Origin: Hydrogenophaga sp. IBVHS2
GTDB lineage: Bacteria > Pseudomonadota > Gammaproteobacteria > Burkholderiales > Burkholderiaceae_C
Direction: 5' to 3'
NCBI RefSeq assembly: GCF_002127215.1
Contig: NZ_NFUT01000003.1
Span: 1 to 64,000, forward strand
DNA length: 64,000 nucleotides
Shown here piece after piece: positions 7,514-17,327 of this stretch. Below the pieces are notes generated by a model. It did no database searches and was not told where the DNA came from. It was given only the letters and a program-made list of their open reading frames with translations. Both the position numbers and the translations under genes were made by a program. The stretch's first letter is position 1, and each line of letters opens with the position of its first letter.

Positions 7514-9528
7514 GCTGGTGACTCCCGAATCACTTCAAGGTGAATGACTCGATGCTGCCCACTTGCAATGCGTTGCTGCCACTCGCTTACCAACAAAGAG
7601 GCCGCAGCTGCGTCGAAGCCCAGCAAGGCGATTTCAGTGTTGTGGAGTTCTTCTTGGAACGACGTGTCGCTGAACGCCATGGTCGGCATATTGCTCTGCA
7701 GGTGCAGCAGCTCAGCCTTGCGCATCGCCAAACCTGACAGACTCTCCGGCAAGACGACTGCGTTCTCCAGACACAGAGTGCATCGCTGCGTTGAGCAAAG
7801 AGTCTTGCCATCCGCCCTGAATCCAGGCGCCACAGAACGCGGCGGCGTAGTAGGGCTCTTGCAGCCGACGCCTATACGGCTACGCTTGAGGTTGCGGTAG
7901 TCTTCAAGTCGACTGCGCTCATCAACGCTGACTTGTCCATCACGGCACCACTTAGCTACGACGGTGGCATCGAGCCGACCGTGGAGCTTGATCTCGCTCC
8001 AAAGGCTATTGTTGAAGATTCGGAAGATTCGGCCACTTTCGTCGTTCAGCAGCGTGTTCTGGAGATAGCGTTGGGTACTAGACAGTCGCTTGTGACCAAG
8101 CACTCGCATGACATAGAGGACCATGCCACCGCTCTGCTGATATGCGAATGCTGCAAACGCATCCCTGAAGTCGGTTGCATTTATCTTTGGAATCTGATCG
8201 TTCGGCGACCGCTTCGCGTTGAGCTCGGAGATCATCTGCTCTAAGTACCCCCGGTTACCAAGCCTCTGGTAGGTGCTCCCTGTAAGCCAGGTAATGCCCT
8301 TTTCAGGGGTAATGAACAACCACGGGCTACGCAGCCCCTGCTCAAGGTCGATGACTACCCTGCGTCGTGCATCAAGCAACTTCTGGGACGCTCCCGCTGC
8401 CTGAAGCTTGTCGAGCTCCTTCAGCTGTCCCAGGTAGGCCTTCCTCAGCTGTGCTCGAAGTGGTTCTGTTCGCTGCATCAGAGTTCGGAGGATTACGCCC
8501 GCTGAACGCTGGCATTTGAACAACCCCTCGGTGATCTGGTAGGACTTCGAGCGCTGCTTGTATCCCGTCAGCAGATAACGGCTCTCATCCCTCGGATGCG
8601 CCTGGAGAATGGGCTGATCTACGTTGAGCGACAGAAAAGTGGCGGGATTCCAACCCGTGGTAACCAGACACAGATGAAACGCCGCACGGATATCTGACGC
8701 ATCCGGGAAGGCTTGTTGGAGCATGGTGTCAAGCCTGTAACCCTGCTTGTAGAAGTGGGATGCACTTCGACCCATGTAGAGCTCATCAGAATCGGGCCAG
8801 GCCTTCCCCGATGTTTTGGAAGCGTCCAACAGGCGCAAATGGTTCGCTAGTTGCAAAGACTCTGTAACTGATTGAGGAATCGAGCCAGCGATGAGCTGGT
8901 CCGCACGTTCCCAACGGTCAAGACATGCGTACCAGCTGTGTTTGAGCGCATCACGGATAGGCTTTATCTTCGCAAAAGGAGGAAGGTGTCTGCGGACCTC
9001 CGGCTCGTCCGGGCCTATCCAGTGGAGGGGGGGCAGACCCAAAGCCCGTCGGGTCACATCAACCGCACGGGCAAACGGGCCAAAAGATGCCCGATTCATA
9101 CCGGATTCAAAAGCAACTTGACGGTGTAGGTCTGTGAGGTCGGCCACCGTCTTCACTACGGACAAGGTGTTGCCAGCATCTGCCGAGCGCTTCTCCATCA
9201 AGTCGAAAAGTCGCCACCAGTTCCGCAAGGACGACATCACTTGTCTGACGGTTCCATCCGACGCCGTGACGGTCAATTCTCGCAATGCGGGAGCGAGTTG
9301 TCCTATCAACTCAGGGCGCCCGCTGAAGGGGCCGCCCCGACTGCCGTTCGGAAGGTGCATTTGGCCGTCTCTGAATGGCGTGAGGTCGAACAGACAAGGC
9401 TTCACTGGGTGTTTTGTCCAGATGCGCAGCGGGTCGTTCAGCGTAGGGATCGGCTCGACCGCCACCAACGCGGTGACGGGCTCTGCGACTTTCTTGAAAT
9501 GAGCTTTATGAACGTTGCGGATGCTCAT
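7510..9528 (-). CDS. Tyrosine recombinase 2 of the island module (672 aa, degenerate active site)
   Basis: This protein keeps the recombinase fold but not all catalytic residues. Where box I should carry the first Arg it reads TTGWNPATF (Asn-Pro at 294-295). Box II reads TDFR (T452 replaces His; R455 kept). The final GH (478-479) and Tyr (Y488) remain at the correct spacing. The tail after residue 590 has several Cys (CKSP, CSTQRCTLC). Such a protein probably acts as a structural partner of the two intact recombinases rather than as an independent enzyme. It overlaps the first recombinase gene by 23 nt and the third by 4 nt. Confidence 0.78.
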   Translation of the reverse strand: MSIRNVHKAHFKKVAEPVTALVAVEPIPTLNDPLRIWTKHPVKPCLFDLTPFRDGQMHLPNGSRGGPFSGRPELIGQLAPALRELTVTASDGTVRQVMSSLRNWWRLFDLMEKRSADAGNTLSVVKTVADLTDLHRQVAFESGMNRASFGPFARAVDVTRRALGLPPLHWIGPDEPEVRRHLPPFAKIKPIRDALKHSWYACLDRWERADQLIAGSIPQSVTESLQLANHLRLLDASKTSGKAWPDSDELYMGRSASHFYKQGYRLDTMLQQAFPDASDIRAAFHLCLVTTGWNPATFLSLNVDQPILQAHPRDESRYLLTGYKQRSKSYQITEGLFKCQRSAGVILRTLMQRTEPLRAQLRKAYLGQLKELDKLQAAGASQKLLDARRRVVIDLEQGLRSPWLFITPEKGITWLTGSTYQRLGNRGYLEQMISELNAKRSPNDQIPKINATDFRDAFAAFAYQQSGGMVLYVMRVLGHKRLSSTQRYLQNTLLNDESGRIFRIFNNSLWSEIKLHGRLDATVVAKWCRDGQVSVDERSRLEDYRNLKRSRIGVGCKSPTTPPRSVAPGFRADGKTLCSTQRCTLCLENAVVLPESLSGLAMRKAELLHLQSNMPTMAFSDTSFQEELHNTEIALLGFDAAAASLLVSEWQQRIASGQHRVIHLEVIRESPA

Positions 9529-10876
9529 CGCTCACCCCCCCGTTGTCTTCTGCCGCCTCAAAAGCCGCGTCATATTCAATGGAAAGTGGGGTACCAAGCC
9601 TGTCCGACACCCACTGTAGGTAGATGAGACTGGTGGTCTCACTCTTGTGACCGAGTTGAGGCTGGATGCGCATGCGGATGACCGTCATGCCTACGGATTC
9701 GAGCAACTGTGTAGCGACTGCCGGTCCAAGCTCCTTCAACCGCTCGTGCCGTTCGATTTCTTGCAGCAGTGTGGAGCAAGCCCACCAGTCACGTCCAAGG
9801 TGCGGAGACCAGCCATCGAAAGGAAGATCTGCCTTCTTCCAAGCACGATAGATGTTGTCGGCTGTGATGCGCTTGCCCGTTCTAGGGTGCAAGAACAAAT
9901 GAACGGCCCCGGAAATACGCTCCTTTCGCTCTCTTGCATCAGCCGCTGCACTGACCCACTTTCTCAATGCGGGGTTACGCTGGCGCAGACGGTATGCATG
10001 CAGCTTGTCTGCCAAATTTCTTGGCACCAGGATGGTCCGTTCAGGACCAATCTTGTCGCCGTGGTCCTCGCCGTAATCGGGGCCCTTGGCTCCGTACCTG
10101 ATGTCGACAAGCACCTGCTGCTCGCTTTTGGGCGCATCGACGTTGGGGATGCGCCACCGGCGTGGGTCATCAGGCAGAGTGTCGATGCGCAGCGCTGACG
10201 CTTCTTCGATACGAAGACCAGTAAGCAGGATGGTCTCGCAGATGAGGCCCATGAGCTCTCCGTGTCTGGCATTCACACTGGAGAGCCAAGTGATCAGTTC
10301 TAGCCTGGTTGGCATTCGCAATCGACGCTTGTTTTGACGCACCTTGCCAACGCGGCGCGTCACCTCTTTCGCTCGGTGACCAATTGGGCTGGTGGCGCTT
10401 CCAACCCTGACCTTCACCTTCTCCGTTGGAACATCGAAAGGCTCCCGCTCGCCCTTGTCTGACATCCAAGTGAGGAAGTCACAAGCCTGCTGAACACGTG
10501 GGTTGACCGTGGCTGGCTTTAAGCCGCGACCATCGGCTGACCAGAGACCCTTGATCATCTCGTTCTGATAGCGCCCCTGGACATGCTCCGCGTACTCACA
10601 TGTCTTCAGGTCAATGCCATACACCTCTGCCCACTCGAGAAAATTTGCGAGCCAATGGGCGTAGTTTTTAATGGTCTTCTTGGCGGGCCGCGTAGCACGC
10701 GGTCCTTTACCTCGCGTTTCTGGGTTCCAGATCCCGAGTCCCCTGTCGATGAGGTAACGGCTGCCTAAACGGTGATAACCGGGACGGTTGTCAAGGATGA
10801 ACGGAAGGTGGGCGACCTTGCCAAAACCAAGCTTGGTAGTGATGTTCGGATCGCTGTAACAGACCTTGCAGCTCAT
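9506..10876 (-). CDS. Tyrosine recombinase 1 of the island module (456 aa)
   Basis: This is the first gene of the module and lies nearest the rarA junction. Phage-integrase catalytic residues are complete: LTGLRIEEA (R222), HLGR (H359, R362), LGH (H410) and Y419 at +9. The N-terminus has a CKVC pair at residues 3-6, and a SAM-like core-binding region spans about 60-145. Its start is an ATG at 10876 with only a weak A-rich ribosome binding site. Two palindromic sites lie between it and the junction. The size and order (small, medium and large recombinase) resemble recombinase trios that target a fixed gene. Confidence 0.82.
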   Translation of the reverse strand: MSCKVCYSDPNITTKLGFGKVAHLPFILDNRPGYHRLGSRYLIDRGLGIWNPETRGKGPRATRPAKKTIKNYAHWLANFLEWAEVYGIDLKTCEYAEHVQGRYQNEMIKGLWSADGRGLKPATVNPRVQQACDFLTWMSDKGEREPFDVPTEKVKVRVGSATSPIGHRAKEVTRRVGKVRQNKRRLRMPTRLELITWLSSVNARHGELMGLICETILLTGLRIEEASALRIDTLPDDPRRWRIPNVDAPKSEQQVLVDIRYGAKGPDYGEDHGDKIGPERTILVPRNLADKLHAYRLRQRNPALRKWVSAAADARERKERISGAVHLFLHPRTGKRITADNIYRAWKKADLPFDGWSPHLGRDWWACSTLLQEIERHERLKELGPAVATQLLESVGMTVIRMRIQPQLGHKSETTSLIYLQWVSDRLGTPLSIEYDAAFEAAEDNGGVSDEHPQRS

Positions 10877-10905
10877 CAGCGTTCTTTGCTATCCGTATAT
10901 CTTTG

Positions 10906-10916
10906 TAGGTCACCTA
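10906..10916. promoter_or_regulatory. Palindrome TAGGT-C-ACCTA upstream of the recombinase operon
   Basis: Perfect 5-bp arms flank one central base, 30 nt before the ATG of recombinase 1 and about 40 nt from the island end. It could be an operator for autoregulation or an accessory binding site for a recombinase or the HTH protein. Confidence 0.4.
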
Positions 10917-10947
10917 TGCTGAGGGTACATGAAAAGGTCCTCTATTA

Positions 10948-11700
10948 CTACAAGACGTTCCGTGTAACGTAGAACTGCTCGCCGCCCTTGTCGTAACGCC
11001 GCATGCGCTCGCCCAGCACCTTGAGCAGCCAGGCGTCGGTCACCTCGACGAGCTGCTCGCGGCCGGCGGCCACGGCCAGCGTTTCCAGCGTGTTGAGCAG
11101 CCGGCGTGCATCGCCGTCGGCGTAGGCGATCAGCCGGTCCACAGCGGCGGCCTCGGCCGCCGGCACCGCTCCGATGGCCTGGGCGCGCTGCACGATCTGG
11201 CGCAGATCGTCCTCCGACAGGGGTTGCAGCACGTACACCGCCGCCCGCGACAACAGGGCCGAATTCACCTCAAACGACGGGTTCTCGGTGGTGGCGCCGA
11301 TGAAGGTGAACAGCCCCGACTCCACATGCGGCAGAAAGGCGTCCTGCTGGCTCTTGTTGAAGCGGTGCACCTCGTCCACGAACACGATGGTGCGGCGCTG
11401 CTCCAGCCCGTCGCGCGCGAGCTGCGCCTGCTCGACCGCCTCGCGGATGTCCTTCACGCCACCCAGCACCGCGCTGATGGTGATGAACTGGGCATCGAAG
11501 GCATCGGCCATCAGCCGGGCAATGGTGGTCTTGCCCACCCCGGGCGGACCCCACAGGATGCAGCTGTGCGGCTGGCCGGATTCGAACGCCAGCCGCAGCG
11601 CCATGCCTTCACCCAGCAGGTGCTGCTGACCGATCACCTCGCCCAGGCTGCGGGGCCGCAGGCGCTCGGCCAGCGGGACATGGGGCTGGGCAGGCTTCAT
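10948..11700 (-). pseudogene. rarA: rarA (mgsA), replication-associated recombination ATPase, truncated by the island
   Basis: RarA is an AAA+ ATPase that acts at stalled replication forks. The reading frame starts at the ATG at 11700, 4 nt after lolA. It keeps Walker A GPPGVGKTT, Walker B IVFVDEVHRFNKSQQDAF, sensor-1 GATTENPSFEVN and sensor-2 GDARRLLNTLE. It then runs GERMRRYDKGGEQFY and switches to foreign VTRNVL before a TAG at 10948. Native RarA continues with DTISALHKS and is about 430 aa; here 250 codons remain, so the helical and tetramerisation domains are lost. The remaining 3' part should lie beyond the far island end. A partly active fragment cannot be excluded. Confidence 0.88.
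10955..10970. other. Recombination core-like site at the rarA/island junction
   Basis: ACGTT (10955-10959) and AACGT (10966-10970) are inverted around a 6-nt spacer CCGTGT. The right arm overlaps the last intact rarA codon (TAC, Tyr). Short inverted arms around a 6-8 nt spacer are the usual core for tyrosine recombinases. The exact crossover point cannot be fixed without the other junction. Confidence 0.5.
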
Positions 11701-11704
11701 GGCC

Positions 11705-12340
11705 TCAGGGACGGATGACGTCGGCCCCCGGCGGCGGCACGAAACGGAAGTCGGCCGCATTCAGGCCCGGTCCGGATTGCCAGTCGGTGAAGGTGATGAC
11801 CGATCGCTGGCCCAGGCCGTCCTCGATGTCGAGCACCGCCAGCTGCCTGCCGCGCAGGCCCACGCGCACCTGGCGCAGCTGGCCATCGGTGGCCTTGGGA
11901 CGGGCTTCGACCCATTGCAGGCCGTCGGCATCGGGGGCGGCCTTCAGATCGAAGGCCGAGGTCAGCGACTGCAGGTTCCCGCCGGCCGCCACCAGCGCGG
12001 CCGGGGTGCTGCCCAGCACCGCCTTCTGGCTGCGGGCGGTCACCTGGTTCAGATCGACGTCGTGCAGCCACAGCGTCTGACCATCGGCCACGATGGTCTG
12101 GGGAAACGGCCGGGCGTACTCGAAGCGGAATCGGTCGGGCCGCAGGAATTCGAAGCGGCCGCTGGAGGTCTTGGTGCGGGGCCGGGTCTCGCCACTGCGC
12201 GGCGGCGAAGTCACCACCTGGGTGAAGCCGGCCCGGCCGCTGGAGACCTCCCTGAGGAAGGCGTCCAGCGTCTGCAGGCTGTCGGCATGGGCGGTGGCGG
12301 CCAGAAGCGTTGCCAGGATGAAGGTCAGGAATGGTTTCAT
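11705..12340 (-). CDS. lolA: Outer-membrane lipoprotein carrier protein LolA
   Basis: A 211-aa periplasmic chaperone that carries lipoproteins from the LolCDE complex to the outer membrane. A signal peptide of about 19 residues ends at ATAHA. The mature part matches LolA: an RPDRFRFEY segment near residue 70, DGQTLWLHDVDLNQVT near 90, and a final FTDWQSGPGLNAADFRF strand. It lies 40 nt downstream of ftsK and 4 nt upstream of rarA, so ftsK-lolA-rarA probably form one transcript. lolD and lolC are elsewhere in this window. Confidence 0.92.
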   Translation of the reverse strand: MKPFLTFILATLLAATAHADSLQTLDAFLREVSSGRAGFTQVVTSPPRSGETRPRTKTSSGRFEFLRPDRFRFEYARPFPQTIVADGQTLWLHDVDLNQVTARSQKAVLGSTPAALVAAGGNLQSLTSAFDLKAAPDADGLQWVEARPKATDGQLRQVRVGLRGRQLAVLDIEDGLGQRSVITFTDWQSGPGLNAADFRFVPPPGADVIRP

Positions 12341-12380
12341 GGGGCGTCAGACCCGCGCCGTGCGCTTTGGTTGCAGGGGC

Positions 12381-14735
12381 TCACTCGCTGCGCGAGGGCA
12401 CCAGGATGTCGCGCTGGCCGCTGCTGGTCAGGGCACTGACCAGGCCCGCGTTCTCCATGTCTTCCAGCAGGCGGGCGGCGCGGTTGTAGCCGATCTTGAG
12501 CTTGCGCTGCACGTACGAGATGCTGGCCTTGCGGTCCTTGAGCACGATCTCCACCGCCTGGTCGTAGAGGGCGTCCTTCTCGCCGGATGCTCCACCACCG
12601 CCCTCGCCGAAGACATCGCCGCCCTCGCCGTCGGCCGCACCGCCATCGAGCACGCCGTCGATGTAATCCGGCTCGCCGCCCTGCTCCTTGAGGTAGGCCA
12701 CCACGCGGTGCACCTCGTCGTCGCTGACGAAGGCGCCGTGCACCCGCACCGGAAAGCCGGTGCCTGAGGGCATGTAGAGCATGTCGCCCATGCCGAGCAG
12801 GCTCTCGGCCCCCATCTGGTCGAGGATGGTGCGGCTGTCGATCTTGCTGCTGACCTGGAAGGAAATGCGTGTGGGGATGTTGGCCTTGATCAGGCCGGTG
12901 ATCACGTCCACGCTGGGCCGCTGCGTGGCCAGGATGAGGTGGATGCCGGCCGCACGGGCCTTCTGGGCCAGGCGGGCGATCAGCTCCTCGATCTTCTTGC
13001 CCACCACCATCATCAGGTCGGCCAGTTCGTCGATGACCACCACGATGTAGGGCAGCCGCTCCAGCGGTTCGGGCTGTTCGGGTGTCAGGCTGAACGGATT
13101 GCCGATGATCTCGCCGCGCGCCCGGGCCTCGTCGATCTTGGTGTTGAAGCCGGCCAGGTTGCGCACGCCCATCTTGCTCATGAGCTTGTAGCGCTTTTCC
13201 ATTTCGGCCACGCACCAGTTCAGGCCGTTGGCCGCGTGCTTCATGTCGGTCACCACCGGTGCGAGCAGGTGCGGAATGCCCTCGTAGACGCTCATCTCCA
13301 GCATCTTGGGGTCGATCAGCAGCAGGCGCACGTCCTTGGGGTCGGCCTTGTAGAGCAGCGACAGGATCATGGCGTTGATGCCCACCGACTTGCCCGAACC
13401 GGTGGTGCCGGCCACCAGGCAGTGCGGCATCTTCGCCAGATCGGCCACCACCGGCTGACCGCCGATGTCCTTGCCCAGACCCATGGTCAGCAGGCTTCTG
13501 GCGTCGTTGTAGACCGACGAACCCAGGATCTCGGAGAGGCGGATGGTCTGGCGCTTGGCGTTGGGCAGTTCCAGCGCCATCAGGTTCTTGCCGGGAATGG
13601 TCTCGATCACGCGGATCGACACCAGAGACAGCGAACGGGCCAGATCGCGGCCCAGGTTGACGATCTGCGAGCCCTTCACGCCGGTGGCCGGCTCGATCTC
13701 GTAGCGGGTGATCACCGGGCCGGGCGCGGCCGCCACCACCCGCACCTCCACACCGAAGTCCTTGAGCTTCTTCTCGATCAGGCGGCTGGTCATCTCCAGC
13801 GTCTGTGGATCGACGCTGGCCTGCTGGCCGGGGGCGGCATCCAACAGGTCCACCTGCGGCAGCTTGCTGTCGGGCAGCTCGGTGAAGAGCGGCTTCTGCC
13901 GTTCCTTGGCCACCCGGTCGCTCTGCGGCACCTCCACCGGCATCGGCTCGATGACCACCGGTACCGGGTGGTGCTCCTCGATCTCGACCCGTTCGACCTT
14001 GACCACCTCTTCGCGCTCGCGGGCGGCCTTCTCGCCGATGCGCTGGTCTTCCACCGCCTCGCGCTTCTCGCGCCGGGCCTGGAACCAGCCTTCCAGCGTG
14101 GCGCCGAGCTGTTCGGCCCAATGTCCCCAGGAGAACCGGAACACCACCGGCAGACAGACCACCATGAGCGCCAGCAAGGCCAGCGCCGACCCCGTGAACC
14201 CCAGCCAGCGCAGCGCCGGCTGGCCCAGCGCCATGCCGATCACGCCGCCCGCATGGTCCGGCAGCGAAGCCTCCCAGCGGTGCAGGCGGCTCCACTCCAG
14301 CACGGCGCAGGCGCACAGCAGCACCACCAGTGCCACCCAGTACCCCAGGCGGCGGGCAGCGGGCCGCTGCCACCAGCGGGCGGGCTCGGCCTCCCTGGGC
14401 GCGGGCTCGTCACGGCTGCTGCGCAGCCAGCCGGCCAGCGACGACAGCCAGGCCCTCACGCCGGCAGCAAAGAGCACCCAGACCGAAAAGCCGAGCAGGT
14501 AATAACTGGCGTCGGCCAGCAGCGCGCCGGCCCGGCCCGCCCAGTTGCTCACCTCGTCATGCTGTCCGGTGGTGCTCCACGCAGGGTCGGCCAGCGAATG
14601 GCTCAAGAGCGCGATCAGCCAGAACAGCAGTCCCGCGGCACCCAGCACCAGACCGATCTCCTGGGTGAACCGGGCCAGGCCCGACGGCGCGCGGTTCGCG
14701 CGGTCGGCATTGAGGGTGTTGAGGGAATACGTCAT
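12381..14735 (-). CDS. ftsK: DNA translocase FtsK
   Basis: A 784-aa protein that couples chromosome segregation to division. The ATG at 14735 is preferred over a TTG two codons upstream. The N-terminal 200 residues have about four or five hydrophobic segments (for example [16 protein letters not shown]) that anchor it at the septum. A short acidic linker follows, then the RecA-like motor with [12 protein letters not shown] (Walker A) and [11 protein letters not shown] (Walker B). The C-terminal winged-helix gamma domain ([20 protein letters not shown]) reads KOPS sites. Length is typical for betaproteobacteria, without the long linker of E. coli FtsK. Confidence 0.95.
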   Translation of the reverse strand: MTYSLNTLNADRANRAPSGLARFTQEIGLVLGAAGLLFWLIALLSHSLADPAWSTTGQHDEVSNWAGRAGALLADASYYLLGFSVWVLFAAGVRAWLSSLAGWLRSSRDEPAPREAEPARWWQRPAARRLGYWVALVVLLCACAVLEWSRLHRWEASLPDHAGGVIGMALGQPALRWLGFTGSALALLALMVVCLPVVFRFSWGHWAEQLGATLEGWFQARREKREAVEDQRIGEKAAREREEVVKVERVEIEEHHPVPVVIEPMPVEVPQSDRVAKERQKPLFTELPDSKLPQVDLLDAAPGQQASVDPQTLEMTSRLIEKKLKDFGVEVRVVAAAPGPVITRYEIEPATGVKGSQIVNLGRDLARSLSLVSIRVIETIPGKNLMALELPNAKRQTIRLSEILGSSVYNDARSLLTMGLGKDIGGQPVVADLAKMPHCLVAGTTGSGKSVGINAMILSLLYKADPKDVRLLLIDPKMLEMSVYEGIPHLLAPVVTDMKHAANGLNWCVAEMEKRYKLMSKMGVRNLAGFNTKIDEARARGEIIGNPFSLTPEQPEPLERLPYIVVVIDELADLMMVVGKKIEELIARLAQKARAAGIHLILATQRPSVDVITGLIKANIPTRISFQVSSKIDSRTILDQMGAESLLGMGDMLYMPSGTGFPVRVHGAFVSDDEVHRVVAYLKEQGGEPDYIDGVLDGGAADGEGGDVFGEGGGGASGEKDALYDQAVEIVLKDRKASISYVQRKLKIGYNRAARLLEDMENAGLVSALTSSGQRDILVPSRSE

Positions 14736-14815
14736 TCGCAAATCGGAAAGCGGGCGGCGAGCTTACCCCAGGCCACGGGAGGACCACCGGCCATGAAGCC
14801 GGCGTCCCGCCCGCA

Positions 14816-15490
14816 TCATCCCAGCGCCGTCAGCCGCTCCTTGACGATGGTGGCCCCGGTGTCCGTGACCTCGATGAAGCCCCGGTCCTCCAGGTCCTTC
14901 ATGACGCGGCTGACCATCTCGCGCGACGCGCCGATCATCTTGGCCACGTCCTGGCGCGACACCCGGTCCTTGATGACCAGCTGGCCATCCTTGTCCGGCT
15001 GGGCGAATTCGAGCAGCGCACGGGCCACCCGGCCATATACATCCATGAGGGCCAGCGATTCGATCTTGCGATCGGCATGGCGCAGGCGCTGCACCAGCCC
15101 CTTCATCACCGCATAGGCCATGGACGAGTTCTCGGGCAGGCAGCGGGCGAACTCGGCACGCCCCAGGATGAGCGCGTCGGTCTGCACCTCGCAGCGCACC
15201 GTGGCGGAATGGGGCTGGTTGTCGATCAGGCTCATCTCGCCGACATAGTCGCCCGGGTTCATGGTGGCCAGGATCACCTCCCGGCCCCGGCTGTCGGTGG
15301 TGACCACCCGGGCCCGCCCGGTCAGCACAATGGCCAGGCAGTTCGACTTCTTGCCCTGCTCCACGATGCATTCGCCCCGCTTGAAGCGGCGCTTGACCAC
15401 CGCGTCGGCAATCGCTTCGGCCTGTGCAGGCGTCAGCGACGAAAACAGGGGCACGCGGCGGATGAGGTCGAGATTGGACAGGATGGACAT
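14816..15490 (-). CDS. Crp/Fnr-family transcriptional regulator
   Basis: A 224-aa regulator. Residues 15-130 form a cyclic-nucleotide-binding-like beta-roll (GECIVEQGKKSN, NPGDYVGEMSLIDNQPHSATV), and the C-terminal winged helix has SRQDVAKMIGASREMVSRVMKDLE. The phosphate-binding cassette is close to that of cAMP receptors. The N-terminal Cys cluster of FNR oxygen sensors is absent, so it is not an Fe-S sensor. It is divergent from trxB and upstream of ftsK, an arrangement common in Comamonadaceae. The regulon cannot be told from the sequence. Confidence 0.85.
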   Translation of the reverse strand: MSILSNLDLIRRVPLFSSLTPAQAEAIADAVVKRRFKRGECIVEQGKKSNCLAIVLTGRARVVTTDSRGREVILATMNPGDYVGEMSLIDNQPHSATVRCEVQTDALILGRAEFARCLPENSSMAYAVMKGLVQRLRHADRKIESLALMDVYGRVARALLEFAQPDKDGQLVIKDRVSRQDVAKMIGASREMVSRVMKDLEDRGFIEVTDTGATIVKERLTALG

Positions 15491-15533
15491 GCGTGTATTC
15501 CGGATGACGACCCGAGGCCCGGGCCAGCTTCCC

Positions 15534-15539
15534 TACAAT
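15534..15539 (+). promoter_or_regulatory. Candidate -10 (TACAAT) for trxB
   Basis: A TACAAT hexamer (5 of 6 matches) lies 106 nt before the trxB ATG in the crp-like/trxB divergent gap. No good -35 is present at 16-18 nt. Confidence 0.3.
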
Positions 15540-15591
15540 TCCGCAGGGTCGGCGCGGCTCACCCCCTGGATGGCGCCGCATCAGTTCTTGA

Positions 15592-16593
<1,002 letters not shown>

Positions 16594-16623
16594 GCCGGTT
16601 CGCCCGGGTCGGGCGGGTTTGGC

Positions 16624-16629
16624 TATAAT
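16624..16629 (+). promoter_or_regulatory. TATAAT -10 box of the rpmB-rpmG operon
   Basis: A perfect TATAAT preceded by GGC lies 187 nt before the rpmB ATG. The -35 region is poor (TTCGCC at a 19-nt spacing). The long leader may carry ribosomal-protein control, but no structure was proved. Confidence 0.5.
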
Positions 16630-16815
16630 CGCAGGCTTTGCTGAAGTTTCCGGCCCGCCGGGAACTCGCGATCGAGGGCAGCCGATCGGGGTCTTTCAGA
16701 CCCCAGGCTGATCTTCATGGGTTACCGCCACCCATCCATGGCGAGGTGAGGCCGGCGCCGCACAGGAGCACCACGCAACCTGTGTGCCGGCTGTTTGATC
16801 GATCGGAGTGTCCTC

Positions 16816-17049
16816 ATGGCACGCGTCTGCGAAGTCACGGGCAAGAAGCCCATGGTGGGAAACAACGTTTCCCACGCCAACAACAAAACCAAGCGCCGGT
16901 TCCTCCCGAACCTGCAATACCGCCGTTTCTGGGTCGAGAGCGAGAACCGCTGGGTTCGTCTGCGGGTGTCGGGCGCTGCCCTGCGCCTGATCGACAAGAA
17001 CGGTATCGATGCCGTGCTCGCAGATCTGCGCGCGCGCGGCCAGGCCTGA
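16816..17049 (+). CDS. rpmB: 50S ribosomal protein L28
   Basis: A 77-aa ribosomal protein starting [17 protein letters not shown], the conserved L28 N-terminus, with the [12 protein letters not shown] rRNA-binding segment. Start at the ATG at 16816. rpmG follows 19 nt downstream, the standard L28-L33 pair. Confidence 0.97.
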   Translation: MARVCEVTGKKPMVGNNVSHANNKTKRRFLPNLQYRRFWVESENRWVRLRVSGAALRLIDKNGIDAVLADLRARGQA

Positions 17050-17068
17050 TCGCTGAAGGAGAACCGAC

Positions 17069-17239
17069 ATGGCAGCCAAAGGCGGACGCGAAAAGATCAA
17101 GCTGGAATCCACTGCGGGTACCGGCCACTTCTACACCACCGACAAGAACAAGAAGACCACGCCCGAGAAGATGCTGATCAAGAAATTTGATCCGGTCGCT
17201 CGCAAGCACGTCGACTACAAGGAAGTCAAGCTGAAGTGA
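17069..17239 (+). CDS. rpmG: 50S ribosomal protein L33
   Basis: A 56-aa ribosomal protein with the L33 features [18 protein letters not shown] and [24 protein letters not shown] at 17056-17061 lies 7 nt before the ATG. It lacks the Cys pairs of zinc-binding L33, so it is the zinc-independent form. It ends 13 nt before a strong terminator. Confidence 0.96.
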   Translation: MAAKGGREKIKLESTAGTGHFYTTDKNKKTTPEKMLIKKFDPVARKHVDYKEVKLK

Positions 17240-17252
17240 TTCGGCAGACCCC

Positions 17253-17289
17253 AACAAAAAACCCGCTGTGATCCAGCGGGTTTTTTGTT
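17253..17289. terminator. Bidirectional rho-independent terminator
   Basis: A perfect 16-bp stem (AACAAAAAACCCGCTG and its complement) flanks a 5-nt loop. The A-tract and T-tract are symmetric, so it can end rpmBG on the plus strand and the desaturase gene on the minus strand. Confidence 0.93.
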
Positions 17290-17327
17290 GCCTGCCCGGG
17301 CCGCAGCCCGGGTGACGGATCACCACA

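Larger units (their letters stand above)
1..10968. mobile_element. Accessory island inserted in rarA (right end; left end off-window)
   Basis: This block separates the RarA N-terminal part from its missing C-terminus. It has visibly lower GC and different codon use from the core genes that follow. It contains, from left to right, an IS3-family end, a NACHT-like NTPase, a divergent AAA+ ATPase and a four-gene tyrosine-recombinase module whose first gene starts about 90 nt from the junction. The layout, recombinases at one end and cargo behind, matches multi-recombinase elements such as RIT and Tn554-like transposons. The left boundary and the full cargo are not visible. Confidence 0.8.

Noticed and set aside
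12939..15116. Long plus-strand open frame opposite ftsK and the Crp-like gene
   Set aside because: The composition (His, Gln, Ala, Arg) is typical of antisense of GC-rich coding DNA; no motif is seen.
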